From positions 186,001-250,000 of the forward strand of contig NZ_JABWCU010000008.1 in NCBI RefSeq assembly GCF_018491765.1: a DNA stretch of 64,000 bases. Direction: 5' to 3'. This document shows, piece after piece, positions 38,680-46,561 of the stretch. The stretch's first letter is position 1. The number at the start of each line of letters is the position of its first letter. The notes under the pieces were generated by a model. That model was not told the origin of the DNA, made no database searches, and worked only from the letters and a program-made list of their open reading frames with translations. Source of the stretch: Novosphingobium profundi (GTDB lineage Bacteria; Pseudomonadota; Alphaproteobacteria; Sphingomonadales; Sphingomonadaceae). The position numbers were made by a program, and so were the translations under genes.

Positions 38680-38695
38680 TAGCCCTTTGTAGAAC

Positions 38696-38733
38696 GGGCA
38701 GCGCAGGCGGTTGGCCTACGCTGCCCTTTTTTT
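38696..38733 (+). terminator. intrinsic terminator after cell wall hydrolase
   Basis: GGGCAGCG (38696-38703) pairs with CGCTGCCC (38719-38726), followed by seven T. Also close to the convergent xthA end. Confidence 0.88.
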
Positions 38734-38749
38734 GCCTTCCAGTGCCGTG

Positions 38750-39523
38750 TCAGGCGCGCAATTCGACCCAGACGGGTGCATGGTCGCTGGCCTTCTCACG
38801 GCCCCTGTGGGCCTTGTCCACGCCGCAGGCGATGAGCCGGTCGGCGAGTTCGGGCGAGAGCAGCGCGTGATCGATGCGAAAGCCGTGGTCGCGCGGCCAG
38901 GCGCCGGCCTGGTAATCCCAATAGGTCCACACGCCGCCTTGCGGGTTGTGTGTCGCGATCGCGTCGGTCCAGCCATCGCCGAGCAGGCGGAAATAGGCGT
39001 CGCGCGATTCCGGCTGCATCAGGGCGTCGCTCGCCATCGCGGCGGGCGACCAGATGTCGCGGTCATGCGGGATGACGTTGAAGTCGCCGGTGACGATTGC
39101 CGGCACTTCCTCGGCGCGAATCTGGGCCATGCGCGCGCGTAGCCGTTCCATCCAGCGCAGCTTGTAGTCGAACTTGGGGCCGGGCACCGGATTGCCGTTG
39201 GGAAGGTAGATGCCCGCAACGCGCACGCCGAAGACGTCGACCTCGAGATAGCGCGCGTGATCGTCCTCGGGCTCGCCAGCGAGGCCCCGCTGGACTTCGA
39301 CGGGCATTTCCCCGTCGGCGAGGATGGCGACGCCGTTGAAGCTCTTCTGGCCGTGCCACAGGCCCTTGTAGCCCAGCTTCTCGAACTCGGCGATCGGGAA
39401 GCCCTCGTCCTGCGACTTGATTTCCTGCAGGCAGGCGACGGCCGGGCGCGTTTCCGCGAGCCATTCGAGCAGGCGGGGCAGGCGTGCCTTGACGCCGTTG
39501 ATGTTGAAGCTGGCGATTTTCAT
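38750..39523 (-). CDS. xthA: exodeoxyribonuclease III
   Basis: A 257-residue AP endonuclease/3'-5' exonuclease of base-excision repair. It starts MKIASFNINGVKARLPRLL, with LQEIKSQDEGFP, TGDFNVIPHDRDIW and the catalytic histidine in ASDHAPVWVEL. The start at 39523 matches the conserved N-terminus; the frame to 39541 adds only a basic stretch. It follows erpA leftward after about 97 bases. Confidence 0.96.
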   Translation of the reverse strand: MKIASFNINGVKARLPRLLEWLAETRPAVACLQEIKSQDEGFPIAEFEKLGYKGLWHGQKSFNGVAILADGEMPVEVQRGLAGEPEDDHARYLEVDVFGVRVAGIYLPNGNPVPGPKFDYKLRWMERLRARMAQIRAEEVPAIVTGDFNVIPHDRDIWSPAAMASDALMQPESRDAYFRLLGDGWTDAIATHNPQGGVWTYWDYQAGAWPRDHGFRIDHALLSPELADRLIACGVDKAHRGREKASDHAPVWVELRA

Positions 39524-39620
39524 GGTTCGCCTTCTCGACAAGGCCGAGGGGCCGCGTCAAGGCCTTCGCGGATGTTTCCGGCGGGTCGGGCGCGGTTGTC
39601 CCCGCGCGCCCGTGCCGGAA

Positions 39621-39953
39621 TCAGATGCTGAAGCTGGATCCGCAGCCGCATCCCGCGGCCGCCATCGGATTCTCGACCCGGAACGCGGCGCCGCCAAGCG
39701 ATTCCACGTAGTCGACCACGCAGCCGGTCACGAGATCGAGGCTCACGGTGTCGACGACGAGGCGGACCCCGTCAGTCTCGGCCACGCAGTCGTCCGCCTC
39801 GGGCGCCTCCGCGAGGCCGAACTTGTACTGGAAGCCCGAACAGCCGCCGCCTTCGACCGAAAGCCGCAGGATCGCGGGCTTGCCCTGTTTCTGCGCGATC
39901 GTGGCGACACGGGCGGCGGCAGAGGGGCTCAGAGTGATTGCGGGCTGTTCCAT
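39621..39953 (-). CDS. erpA: iron-sulfur cluster insertion protein ErpA/HesB type
   Basis: A 110-residue A-type carrier. The three cysteines are in VEGGGCSGFQYKFGL and GCGCGSSFSI. It transfers iron-sulfur clusters to target proteins, and several Fe-S proteins are encoded nearby (FdxA, fumarase, the 2Fe-2S ferredoxin). Downstream of the CBS gene and upstream of xthA. Confidence 0.93.
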   Translation of the reverse strand: MEQPAITLSPSAAARVATIAQKQGKPAILRLSVEGGGCSGFQYKFGLAEAPEADDCVAETDGVRLVVDTVSLDLVTGCVVDYVESLGGAAFRVENPMAAAGCGCGSSFSI

Positions 39954-40074
39954 GGCGCCAATGTAGGCCCGTACGGGCCCATCGACAAGTTCGACGCGCT
40001 CACGTGCCTCGTGCTGGACGTGAGCGCGCGTGTCGGGGCCCTGCCGATGGCCCCTGCCCTGCTGTTTCCCGAGG

Positions 40075-40500
40075 TCAGGCCATCTGGATGTAGTCGCGCA
40101 TCGCCGCGGCTTCGCCCTCGACCTTGTCGATGCGGTACTTGACGATGTCGCCGATCGAGACGAATCCGATCATCCGTCCGCCCCGGACCACCGGCAGGTG
40201 GCGAATGCGGCGCTTGGTCATCATCGCCAGCGCGGTCATCGCGGAGGTCTCGGGCTCGACCGTGACCGGGGGCGTCGTCATGACCTCGCGCACGGGCATG
40301 TCGAGCACTGCGGCGCCGAATTCGCGCAGGCGATAGAGGACGTCGCGTTCGGAGAAGATGCCCGCGATCGTCTCGCCGTCCATGACCGGAAGCGCGCCGA
40401 TGCGGCGGTCGGCGAGCAGGCTCGCGGCCTCGCGCACGCTGGCCGAGGCGGGGCAGGTTACAATGTCGTGGTGACCCTCGATTATCCTTTCAATCGTCAT
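40075..40500 (-). CDS. CBS domain-containing protein
   Basis: A 141-residue protein made of two CBS domains: ASASVREAASLLADRRIGALPV and TSAMTALAMMTKRRIRHLPVV (each read in part). It starts MTIERIIEGHHDIVTCPA. CBS pairs usually bind adenosine ligands and regulate a partner; none is fused here. The start at 40500 fits the family; GGGAG lies just upstream. A 9-bp inverted repeat lies 24-60 bases upstream of its start. Confidence 0.9.
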   Translation of the reverse strand: MTIERIIEGHHDIVTCPASASVREAASLLADRRIGALPVMDGETIAGIFSERDVLYRLREFGAAVLDMPVREVMTTPPVTVEPETSAMTALAMMTKRRIRHLPVVRGGRMIGFVSIGDIVKYRIDKVEGEAAAMRDYIQMA

Positions 40501-40849
40501 CCATGGCTCTCCCTCTGCTAGAGCGCTGTGCCGGACTCGTTGGACCGGCGAGGCACAGCGTATCACAGGCTCTTCCCGTCTGCCACTTGCGCACAGTTAC
40601 AGGGGGTGGGGTTCAGGACCTGGTTATCTTCTGGTCTCGGGACATCACAAAGCATGCGAGTTTCAAGGGGTTTACCACCCCTTGACCCCGTATACCGTCG
40701 AGCCCGGCACCGTGCGCGAGGCGTCCGGACCCGACTGCCCGGGACGGTCGTGGGAGCTCGCGGGGCCCTGCCCCTCGAAATCCTCCCTTGAGCCTCTTGG
40801 AACCCGCCCCCTCTTGCCGCCGTCCCCGCAAAGGCGCAGAGGGAGAGTC
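40501..40849. promoter_or_regulatory. divergent CBS/membrane-protein spacer
   Basis: 349 bases without a gene. CGCTGTGCC (40524-40532) and GGCACAGCG (40552-40560) form a perfect 9-bp inverted repeat within 60 bases of the CBS start. The rest holds copy 3 of the dispersed repeat and then the GGGAGAG ribosome site of the rightward membrane-protein gene. No clear promoter hexamers are seen. Confidence 0.45.
40661..40783 (+). repeat. dispersed palindromic repeat, copy 3 (full)
   Basis: Begins TTTCAAGGGGTTTACCACC, arms CAAGGGGT (40664-40671) and ACCCCTTG (40677-40684), continuing GACCCCGTATACCGTCGA. A second GC-rich hairpin CGCGGGG/CCCCTCG (40759-40765, 40771-40777; one mismatch) and CGAAATCC follow, aligned with copy 1 (ACGGT...GAGCTCG/CAGCTCG before the hairpin). 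Between the two conserved blocks the sequence differs. Confidence 0.8.
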
Positions 40850-41146
40850 ATGGCACGCCCCTCCCCCCTCGACGATCCCGAGAAGGCCGCCCACGCCTGG
40901 GCGCGCTACTTGCGCATCATGCGCTGGATGATGCTGGTGACGGTGGGGCTGGTGGTGGCCGCGATCGTGCTGCTCTACCGTTCGAACGGGGCGGTCTCGA
41001 TCCATTTCTACATCGCCTCGGCGCTGGGCGTGGGCTTTACGATGCTGCTTGCCTCGGCGCTGATGGGTCTTGCGTTCCTGTCGAGCGGGACTGGCCATGA
41101 CGAGGCCGTCGCCGATCCGCTCGAGGATGAGCGCGACCGACCCTGA
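40850..41146 (+). CDS. small two-span membrane protein
   Basis: A 98-residue protein starting MARPSPLDDPEKAAHAWAR. Two hydrophobic helices (MMLVTVGLVVAAIVLLY and GVGFTMLLASALMGLAFL) flank a short loop, and the C-terminus is acidic (DEAVADPLEDERDRP). I do not recognise a named family, though such short proteins are common in sphingomonads. GGGAGAG stands just before the ATG. Confidence 0.8.
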   Translation: MARPSPLDDPEKAAHAWARYLRIMRWMMLVTVGLVVAAIVLLYRSNGAVSIHFYIASALGVGFTMLLASALMGLAFLSSGTGHDEAVADPLEDERDRP

Positions 41147-41162
41147 AAGCCTCAGGCGTCGT

Positions 41163-41531
41163 TCATTCCGGATGGAGGCGGTAGGCTTCGACCGGCTCGC
41201 CGCCGATCAGGTGCTGCTGGATGATCGCCTCGAGCACGTCTTCGGTGCAAGAGTGGTACCAGACCCCATCGGGCCAGACCACGGCGACGGGCCCCGCCGC
41301 GCAGATGCGCAGGCAATCCGCCTTGGTGCGGGCCACCCCGCCCTGCCCGTCGAGCCCGAGCTGCTTCAACCGCTTCTTGAGATACTTCCAGGCGGCCTGG
41401 CCCTTCTCGGGCGAGCAACACTTGGCCTTTTGCGGCTCGGCGCACAGGAAGATGTGGCGCGTGATCGCCTCTCCACCCGTCTTGCCAAGCGCCTTGCGCG
41501 CCGTGTGCAGTTCGTCCGGATCGACGCTCAC
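41163..41531 (-). CDS. (2Fe-2S) ferredoxin domain protein (thioredoxin-like)
   Basis: A 122-residue protein. Cysteines are in [15 protein letters not shown] and, later, [19 protein letters not shown], the spacing of thioredoxin-fold 2Fe-2S ferredoxins. It ends [20 protein letters not shown]. The start is the GTG at 41531, which overlaps the thioesterase stop as GTGA. Electron partner unknown. Confidence 0.88.
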   Translation of the reverse strand: MSVDPDELHTARKALGKTGGEAITRHIFLCAEPQKAKCCSPEKGQAAWKYLKKRLKQLGLDGQGGVARTKADCLRICAAGPVAVVWPDGVWYHSCTEDVLEAIIQQHLIGGEPVEAYRLHPE

Positions 41532-41950
41532 GGGCGCAGCATCCAGTCGTCGAGGCCCTCGGGAAGCGGTACCGTCTTGCCCTCCCCGTTCACCGCCACC
41601 GTCACGCAGCGCGAGAAGGCGACGGCTGCGCCGTCCTGCGTCAGGACGTGCACCATGGTCATGCTGGTGGTGCCCAGGCGTTCGAGCGCGCAGTAGACGC
41701 TGACGGGCGCGGGATAGTCGGTTTCGCGCAAGTATTCGATGTTGAGGCTGACCACCATCGTGCTCAGCCCCGCGAACTGCGCGCGCAGGCCCGAGGCGCG
41801 GTAGAAGCGCACACGGGCGTCCTCGACATAGGCCGCGATCGCGACGTTGTTGACGTGGTGGTTGAGATCGAGATCGGCGAAGCGCGGGGCGATCTCGCAA
41901 TGGAAGGGGTAGCGGGCGGCGTCGAGCAGCCGGGGATCGGGTTTTGCCAT
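41528..41950 (-). CDS. acyl-CoA thioesterase (4-hydroxybenzoyl-CoA thioesterase family)
   Basis: A 140-residue hotdog protein. The N-terminal part has [23 protein letters not shown], where the aspartate and HHVNN are the family active-site region, then [18 protein letters not shown]. Start at 41950 ([10 protein letters not shown]). It overlaps the ferredoxin gene (GTGA) and follows popZ by 73 bases. Confidence 0.88.
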   Translation of the reverse strand: MAKPDPRLLDAARYPFHCEIAPRFADLDLNHHVNNVAIAAYVEDARVRFYRASGLRAQFAGLSTMVVSLNIEYLRETDYPAPVSVYCALERLGTTSMTMVHVLTQDGAAVAFSRCVTVAVNGEGKTVPLPEGLDDWMLRP

Positions 41951-42023
41951 GGAACGACATCTAGGACGGCGCACGGCCGCGATCCAGTGCCTGTCTTGCG
42001 CTGCCGGGCGGGTGAACCCTGTT

Positions 42024-42473
42024 TCAGCCCTTCTTGCCGACGATGCGGGCGATCTCGTCGGCGACGAGGCGTTCGACCATCGGCGGCAGGTTGCGGTCGA
42101 GCCATTCGGCGAGCGCGGGGCGCAGCAGTTCGCGCACCATGTCTTCGAGCGAGGTCTCGCCCGAGCGCACGATCTTGGGCTTGGAGCCCGGCTCGGACAG
42201 CATCGCGAGCGCGGCGAGCGAATCCTGCATCGATTTGCGCGCCTGGGGCTGGAGCAGCGATTCGGCTTCCGGGGACGGGGTTTCGGGGTAACCGGCGTCG
42301 AGCGCCTCGGCCTCGTCAAGTTCGAGCACCGATTCCTCGTAGCGGTTGCTCGCGGTTTCCGCCGCCATGCCGGTGGGCACCGACTGGCCGCGCAGGCCCG
42401 CCATGTCGCGCGAGATGACCTTCTTGATCGACTGGAGAATCTCCTCGACCGACGGTTCACCGTTCTGGCGCAT
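42024..42473 (-). CDS. popZ: PopZ-type cell-pole organising protein (DUF2497)
   Basis: A 149-residue protein. The N-terminal EPSVEEILQSIKKVISRD and the C-terminal LEDMVRELLRPALAEWLD and LPPMVERLVADEIARI are the two conserved helices of PopZ/DUF2497; the centre is acidic and disordered (ELDEAEALDAGYPETPSPE). In Caulobacter PopZ forms a polar matrix that anchors ParB-parS. That role here is inferred from the family. Starts at 42473, 98 bases after tolC. Confidence 0.88.
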   Translation of the reverse strand: MRQNGEPSVEEILQSIKKVISRDMAGLRGQSVPTGMAAETASNRYEESVLELDEAEALDAGYPETPSPEAESLLQPQARKSMQDSLAALAMLSEPGSKPKIVRSGETSLEDMVRELLRPALAEWLDRNLPPMVERLVADEIARIVGKKG

Positions 42474-42571
42474 GACCTAAAGACCCCCTGAATTGCGGCG
42501 CTTTCCCGGCGAAGGGTGGCACCATACCGTACGAAGCCGCTTCATGGTGGGCGAATCGCGCTTCGTCAAAG

Positions 42572-44026
42572 TTAATTCGACGGAATGTTCCCGTCCTGCA
42601 CTGGCGTGTCAACGGTGCGTGTCGCGCGTGCCACGGGCGCGGGATCGTTACCCCAGTCCGAGATCTTGCCGCGCACCCGTTCGTAATTGACTTGCGGGTC
42701 GTAGAGCAGCCCGCCCTCGAGATTGAGGTCGCGCGCCTCGGCGCGGCCCATCGCGGCGAGCAGCGTGAAGCCGGCGACATAGGCGTTGCGCCGTGCAGTC
42801 ACGAGGTCGGTCTGGGCGTTCAGGTATTCCTGCTCGGCGTTTAGGATGTCGAGGATCGTGCGGTTGCCGACCGAATTCTCGGCGCGCACGCCTTCGAGGC
42901 TGAGTTCGCCCGCATCGACCGCGACTTGCGAGGAGGCGATCACGTCGAGCGAGGCCTTCCAGGCGGTATAGGCCGCGCGGACCTGGGCGATGACGTCGCG
43001 CTCGGTGGCGATTTCCTGTTCGAGCGCGGCCGAGGCCTGGGCCTGGGCCTGGCGCCGCTGGGCCGCGGGCAGTCCGCCCTGGAAGATCGGGATCGAAACT
43101 TGCGCGCCGGCCTGTGCGGTGCGGTCGGTCTGCGGGTAGAGCGCGGAGCTCGCCCCGCCCAGCGTGTTCAGGTAGTTGCTGTAGCTGCCGCTGGCGAAGA
43201 GGCTGACACGCGGCAGGCGCCCGGCCCCCGCCACGTCGATGTCCTTGTCGGCGGCGAGGCTGCGCTGGTGCGCGGCGATGAGGTCGGGGTTGTTGTCGAG
43301 CGCGATGGTGACCGCGTCCTCGGGGCTGTCGGGCAGGCCCGGCAGCGGCGGCGGTGGGGCCAGGCTCTCGGGCGGCTTGCCGACGAGGCGGATGTAGGTT
43401 TCGCGCGAGGAGGCGAGATCGGCCTGTGCGGTGCGTGCGCTCGATCGCGCGACCGCGAGGCGCGATTCCGACTGCGCCACGTCGGTGCGGGTCACGTCGC
43501 CGATCTCGAAACGGTCGTTGGTGGCCTGGAGGTTGGTCTCGAGCACCGCGACGTTCTTGGCGTTGAGCCCGACCAGCGCCTCGGCGCGGATCACGTCCAT
43601 GTAGGCGGCAACGACGTTGGCGAAGAGCGAGCTCTCGGTGCCGCGCAAGTCGGCCTGGCCGGCCTCGACGCGGATCTTCGCGGCCTTGATCTGGTTCTTC
43701 ACCGCGCCGCCCGAATAGATCGGCACGCCCAGGTCCGCGCCGGCGTTGAACAGGCGCTTGGGCGCCGTGAACGAGGTCCGGCTGGTCTGGAGGTATTCGG
43801 TGTAGGTGGCGTCCGCGCTCGCGCTCGGCAGACCGGCGGCGCGGGCGATCGGGACGCCCTCGTCGACGCCGCGCTGGTTGGCGCGGGCGGCTTCCAGCGT
43901 GGGGTTGGTCAGGTAGGCCTGGACGAGAGCATCGCGCAAGGTCTCGGCCCGCGCCGGAAGCACTCCGGCGAGGCAGACCAGTGTCGCACCTGTCATCATC
44001 CCGGCGCGCCGCGCGAGCCGGGACAC
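42572..44026 (-). CDS. tolC: TolC family outer membrane efflux protein
   Basis: A 484-residue protein with a signal peptide (MMTGATLVCLAGVLPARAE), then RDALVQAYLTNPTLEAARANQRG and two repeated coiled-coil halves (AKNVAVLETNLQATNDRFEIG; VRAENSVGNRTILDILNAEQEYLNAQ, in parts). It forms the outer-membrane channel of type I secretion or RND efflux; the inner-membrane partners are not in the window. It begins 2 bases after the methyltransferase-like gene. Confidence 0.93.
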   Translation of the reverse strand: MSRLARRAGMMTGATLVCLAGVLPARAETLRDALVQAYLTNPTLEAARANQRGVDEGVPIARAAGLPSASADATYTEYLQTSRTSFTAPKRLFNAGADLGVPIYSGGAVKNQIKAAKIRVEAGQADLRGTESSLFANVVAAYMDVIRAEALVGLNAKNVAVLETNLQATNDRFEIGDVTRTDVAQSESRLAVARSSARTAQADLASSRETYIRLVGKPPESLAPPPPLPGLPDSPEDAVTIALDNNPDLIAAHQRSLAADKDIDVAGAGRLPRVSLFASGSYSNYLNTLGGASSALYPQTDRTAQAGAQVSIPIFQGGLPAAQRRQAQAQASAALEQEIATERDVIAQVRAAYTAWKASLDVIASSQVAVDAGELSLEGVRAENSVGNRTILDILNAEQEYLNAQTDLVTARRNAYVAGFTLLAAMGRAEARDLNLEGGLLYDPQVNYERVRGKISDWGNDPAPVARATRTVDTPVQDGNIPSN

Positions 44027-44028
44027 GA

Positions 44029-44640
44029 TCAGAAGGTCCAGCGCTTGGGGGCGGCGAATTCGCCGACGGCGGGGATGCCCATTTCCGAGACCGGCAGCAG
44101 CGCGAGCGTGCCCGCGGTCTTGCAGCCGACCGCGAGGCGCGAGACGCCGCGCAGGATTTCGCCGGTCACCACGCGGCCGCCGTCCTCGAGACGGGCCACG
44201 AGCGCTTCGGGCAGTTCCTCGGCCGCGCCATCGACGATCACGAGGTCATAGCCGCCGGGGCCGGCGACGAGCGCTTCGGCCGGGGTGATCGTGTCGAACT
44301 GGGCGACGAGCGTGCGCAGCAGCGCAGCGAAGTAGCCGTTCGCATCGCCGACGAGCAGGATCTTTTTGGCCTGGGTGGGGTCGGCCTCGGTCAGCGCGGC
44401 ACCGTAGAACAGCGGGGCGGCCAGGAAGCGGCCCTCGCCCAGCGGCACGGCGCGGTCGATATAGGCGGCGGCCTTCCAGTCGGCGGGCACGAAATCCTCG
44501 CGCGCGACGCTGGCCATCGCGGTGAGCACCCAGGGTTCGTTGATGCCGCTGGTGCGCAGCTGGCTCGAGACCATGGCGCGGCGGGCTTCGTTGGTGCCCG
44601 TTTCGGTTACGGGGGCGGACCGGTCCTCGGTCAGGGTCAT
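44029..44640 (-). CDS. protein-L-isoaspartate O-methyltransferase-like protein (degenerate motif I)
   Basis: About 203 residues. The N-terminal NEARRAMVSSQLRTSGINEPWVLTAM, REDFVPADWKAAAYIDRAVPLGEG and YDLVIVDGAAEELPEALVARL match PCMT proteins. The usual glycine-rich SAM motif is replaced by KILLVGDANGYFAALL, so methyl transfer is doubtful. The start is uncertain: 44640 (MTLTED, with GAGGG 11 bases upstream), or 44649/44661. It forms an operon with tolC (2-base gap), an arrangement also seen in other alphaproteobacteria. Confidence 0.82.
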   Translation of the reverse strand: MTLTEDRSAPVTETGTNEARRAMVSSQLRTSGINEPWVLTAMASVAREDFVPADWKAAAYIDRAVPLGEGRFLAAPLFYGAALTEADPTQAKKILLVGDANGYFAALLRTLVAQFDTITPAEALVAGPGGYDLVIVDGAAEELPEALVARLEDGGRVVTGEILRGVSRLAVGCKTAGTLALLPVSEMGIPAVGEFAAPKRWTF

Positions 44641-44842
44641 CTCGTGCATTCCCTCAAGCAAGCGCGGCTATGGGGCCTGGTGGTCGCAGGCGGCAGGTCG
44701 CGCGGATAAGTCGGCAATTCCAGAAGGCGCTTCTAGGCCAACGTGCCTTATAGGCCAAGTGCTTTGAACGGCACTGGTCGATCACTCTTGACGCTTTGAC
44801 GATGGGGGGTCTCGCGCCTATGGGAACTTCCAAAATGACAAG

Positions 44843-44859
44843 AGGTCCCGATCCGGGAC
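44843..44859 (+). promoter_or_regulatory. small hairpin before fumarase gene
   Basis: GGTCCCG and CGGGACC pair perfectly around a three-base loop, ending 24 bases before the fumarase ATG and just upstream of the AGGAG ribosome site. A role in translation is possible but unproven. Confidence 0.35.
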
Positions 44860-44883
44860 CGTGCAACAGGAGCGTTTGATCCC

Positions 44884-46407
44884 ATGGCCGAAATGGTGAC
44901 TATCCGCGAAGACGACCTCATCGAAAGTGTCGCCGACGCTCTCCAGTACATCAGCTATTACCATCCGATGGACTATATCCGCGCGCTGGGCGAGGCCTAC
45001 GAGGCCGAGCAGGGCCCCGCCGCGAAGGACGCGATCGCGCAGATTCTCACCAATTCGCGCATGTGCGCTGAAGGTCACCGCCCGATCTGCCAGGACACCG
45101 GCATCGTCAACGTGTTCATCGAGTGGGGCCAGAACTGCCGCCTCGAGAGTGACCGCAGCTTGCAGGAAGTGGTCGATGAGGGCGTGCGCCGCGCCTACGG
45201 CAACAAGGAGAACAAGCTGCGCGCTTCGGTGCTGGCCGACCCCGCCTTCACCCGCCGCAACACCAAGGACAACACGCCTTCGGTGCTCTCGGTGACGATG
45301 GTCCCGGGCTCGAAGGTCTCGGTCGACGTTGCGGCCAAGGGCGGCGGCTCGGAAGCCAAGTCGAAGTTCAAGATGATGAACCCCAGCGACAACATCGTCG
45401 ACTGGGTGCTGGAAATGCTGCCCCAGATGGGCGCGGGCTGGTGCCCGCCGGGCATGCTGGGCATTGGCATCGGCGGCACCGCCGAGCATTGCGTCAAGCT
45501 GGCCAAGCAGAGCCTGATGGAGCCGATCGACATGGGCCAGCTCAAGGCACGCGGCCCCCAGAACGATATCGAGGCGCTGCGCATCGAGATCTTCGACAAG
45601 GTCAACGCGATGGGCATTGGCGCGCAGGGGCTGGGCGGTCTTGCCACCATCCTCGACGTCAAGATCCTCGATTGGCCCTGCCACGCGGCGAACAAGCCCA
45701 TCGCGATGATCCCCAACTGCGCGGCCACCCGTCACGCACACTTCACGCTCGACGGTTCGGGGCCCAAGTACCTGGAAAAGCCGAACCTCGCCGAGTGGCC
45801 CGACGTGGAGTGGAAGCCGAGCAAGGAAGCCATCCGGGTCGATCTCGACACGCTTACGGCCGAGGACGTGAAGAGCTGGAAGCAGGGCGATCGCCTGCTT
45901 CTCAACGGCAAGATGCTGACCGGGCGCGACGCCGCGCACAAGCGCATCCAGGACATGCTCGAGAAGGGCGAGGAGCTGCCCGTCGATTTCAAGGGCCGCG
46001 TGATCTACTACGTGGGGCCCGTCGATCCGGTGCGCGACGAGATCGTCGGCCCGGCCGGGCCCACCACGGCCACGCGCATGGACAAGTTCATGGACATGAT
46101 GCTCGAACAGGGCCTGCTCGCCTGCGTCGGCAAGGCCGAGCGCGGCCCGGCGGCGACACAGTCCATCGCCAAGCACGAATCCTCGTATCTGATGGCCGTG
46201 GGCGGCGCCGCCTATCTCGTCAGCCGTGCGATCAAGGAAGCCAAGGTCGTCGGCTTCGAGGACCTGGGCATGGAAGCGATCTACGAGTTCACCGTCGAGG
46301 ACATGCCGGTGACCGTCGCGGTCGATTCCGAGGGCAAGAACGTCCACCAGCTCGCGCCGCTGGTGTGGAAGGACAAGATCGCCAAGGAACACCTCCTGGC
46401 CGACTGA
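44884..46407 (+). CDS. class I fumarate hydratase (single chain)
   Basis: A 507-residue oxygen-sensitive 4Fe-4S fumarase interconverting fumarate and malate in the TCA cycle. Candidate cluster cysteines lie in HRPICQDTGIVNVF, GGTAEHCVKLA and PNCAATRHAHF; the C-terminal beta domain includes KGRVIYYVGPVDPV. AGGAG stands 11 bases before the ATG. A terminator follows. Whether it is FumA or FumB by physiology cannot be told. Confidence 0.94.
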   Translation: MAEMVTIREDDLIESVADALQYISYYHPMDYIRALGEAYEAEQGPAAKDAIAQILTNSRMCAEGHRPICQDTGIVNVFIEWGQNCRLESDRSLQEVVDEGVRRAYGNKENKLRASVLADPAFTRRNTKDNTPSVLSVTMVPGSKVSVDVAAKGGGSEAKSKFKMMNPSDNIVDWVLEMLPQMGAGWCPPGMLGIGIGGTAEHCVKLAKQSLMEPIDMGQLKARGPQNDIEALRIEIFDKVNAMGIGAQGLGGLATILDVKILDWPCHAANKPIAMIPNCAATRHAHFTLDGSGPKYLEKPNLAEWPDVEWKPSKEAIRVDLDTLTAEDVKSWKQGDRLLLNGKMLTGRDAAHKRIQDMLEKGEELPVDFKGRVIYYVGPVDPVRDEIVGPAGPTTATRMDKFMDMMLEQGLLACVGKAERGPAATQSIAKHESSYLMAVGGAAYLVSRAIKEAKVVGFEDLGMEAIYEFTVEDMPVTVAVDSEGKNVHQLAPLVWKDKIAKEHLLAD

Positions 46408-46433
46408 GCCGGGATCTCCTCGCGAAGATGAAG

Positions 46434-46466
46434 ACGGGCGGGCGGCGTGGGCCGACCCGCCCGTTT
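46434..46466 (+). terminator. intrinsic terminator after fumarase
   Basis: ACGGGCGGG (46434-46442) pairs with CCCGCCCGT (46456-46464) followed by a short T run. Confidence 0.82.
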
Positions 46467-46561
46467 TCGTGACCGGGAGGAGGGCGGCTCGACAAAAAGC
46501 CGTTGCGCTCCGACCGGCGAACTGGCCTGATCGTGTCCACCGGCGCTAAGGCGGGGAGGAC

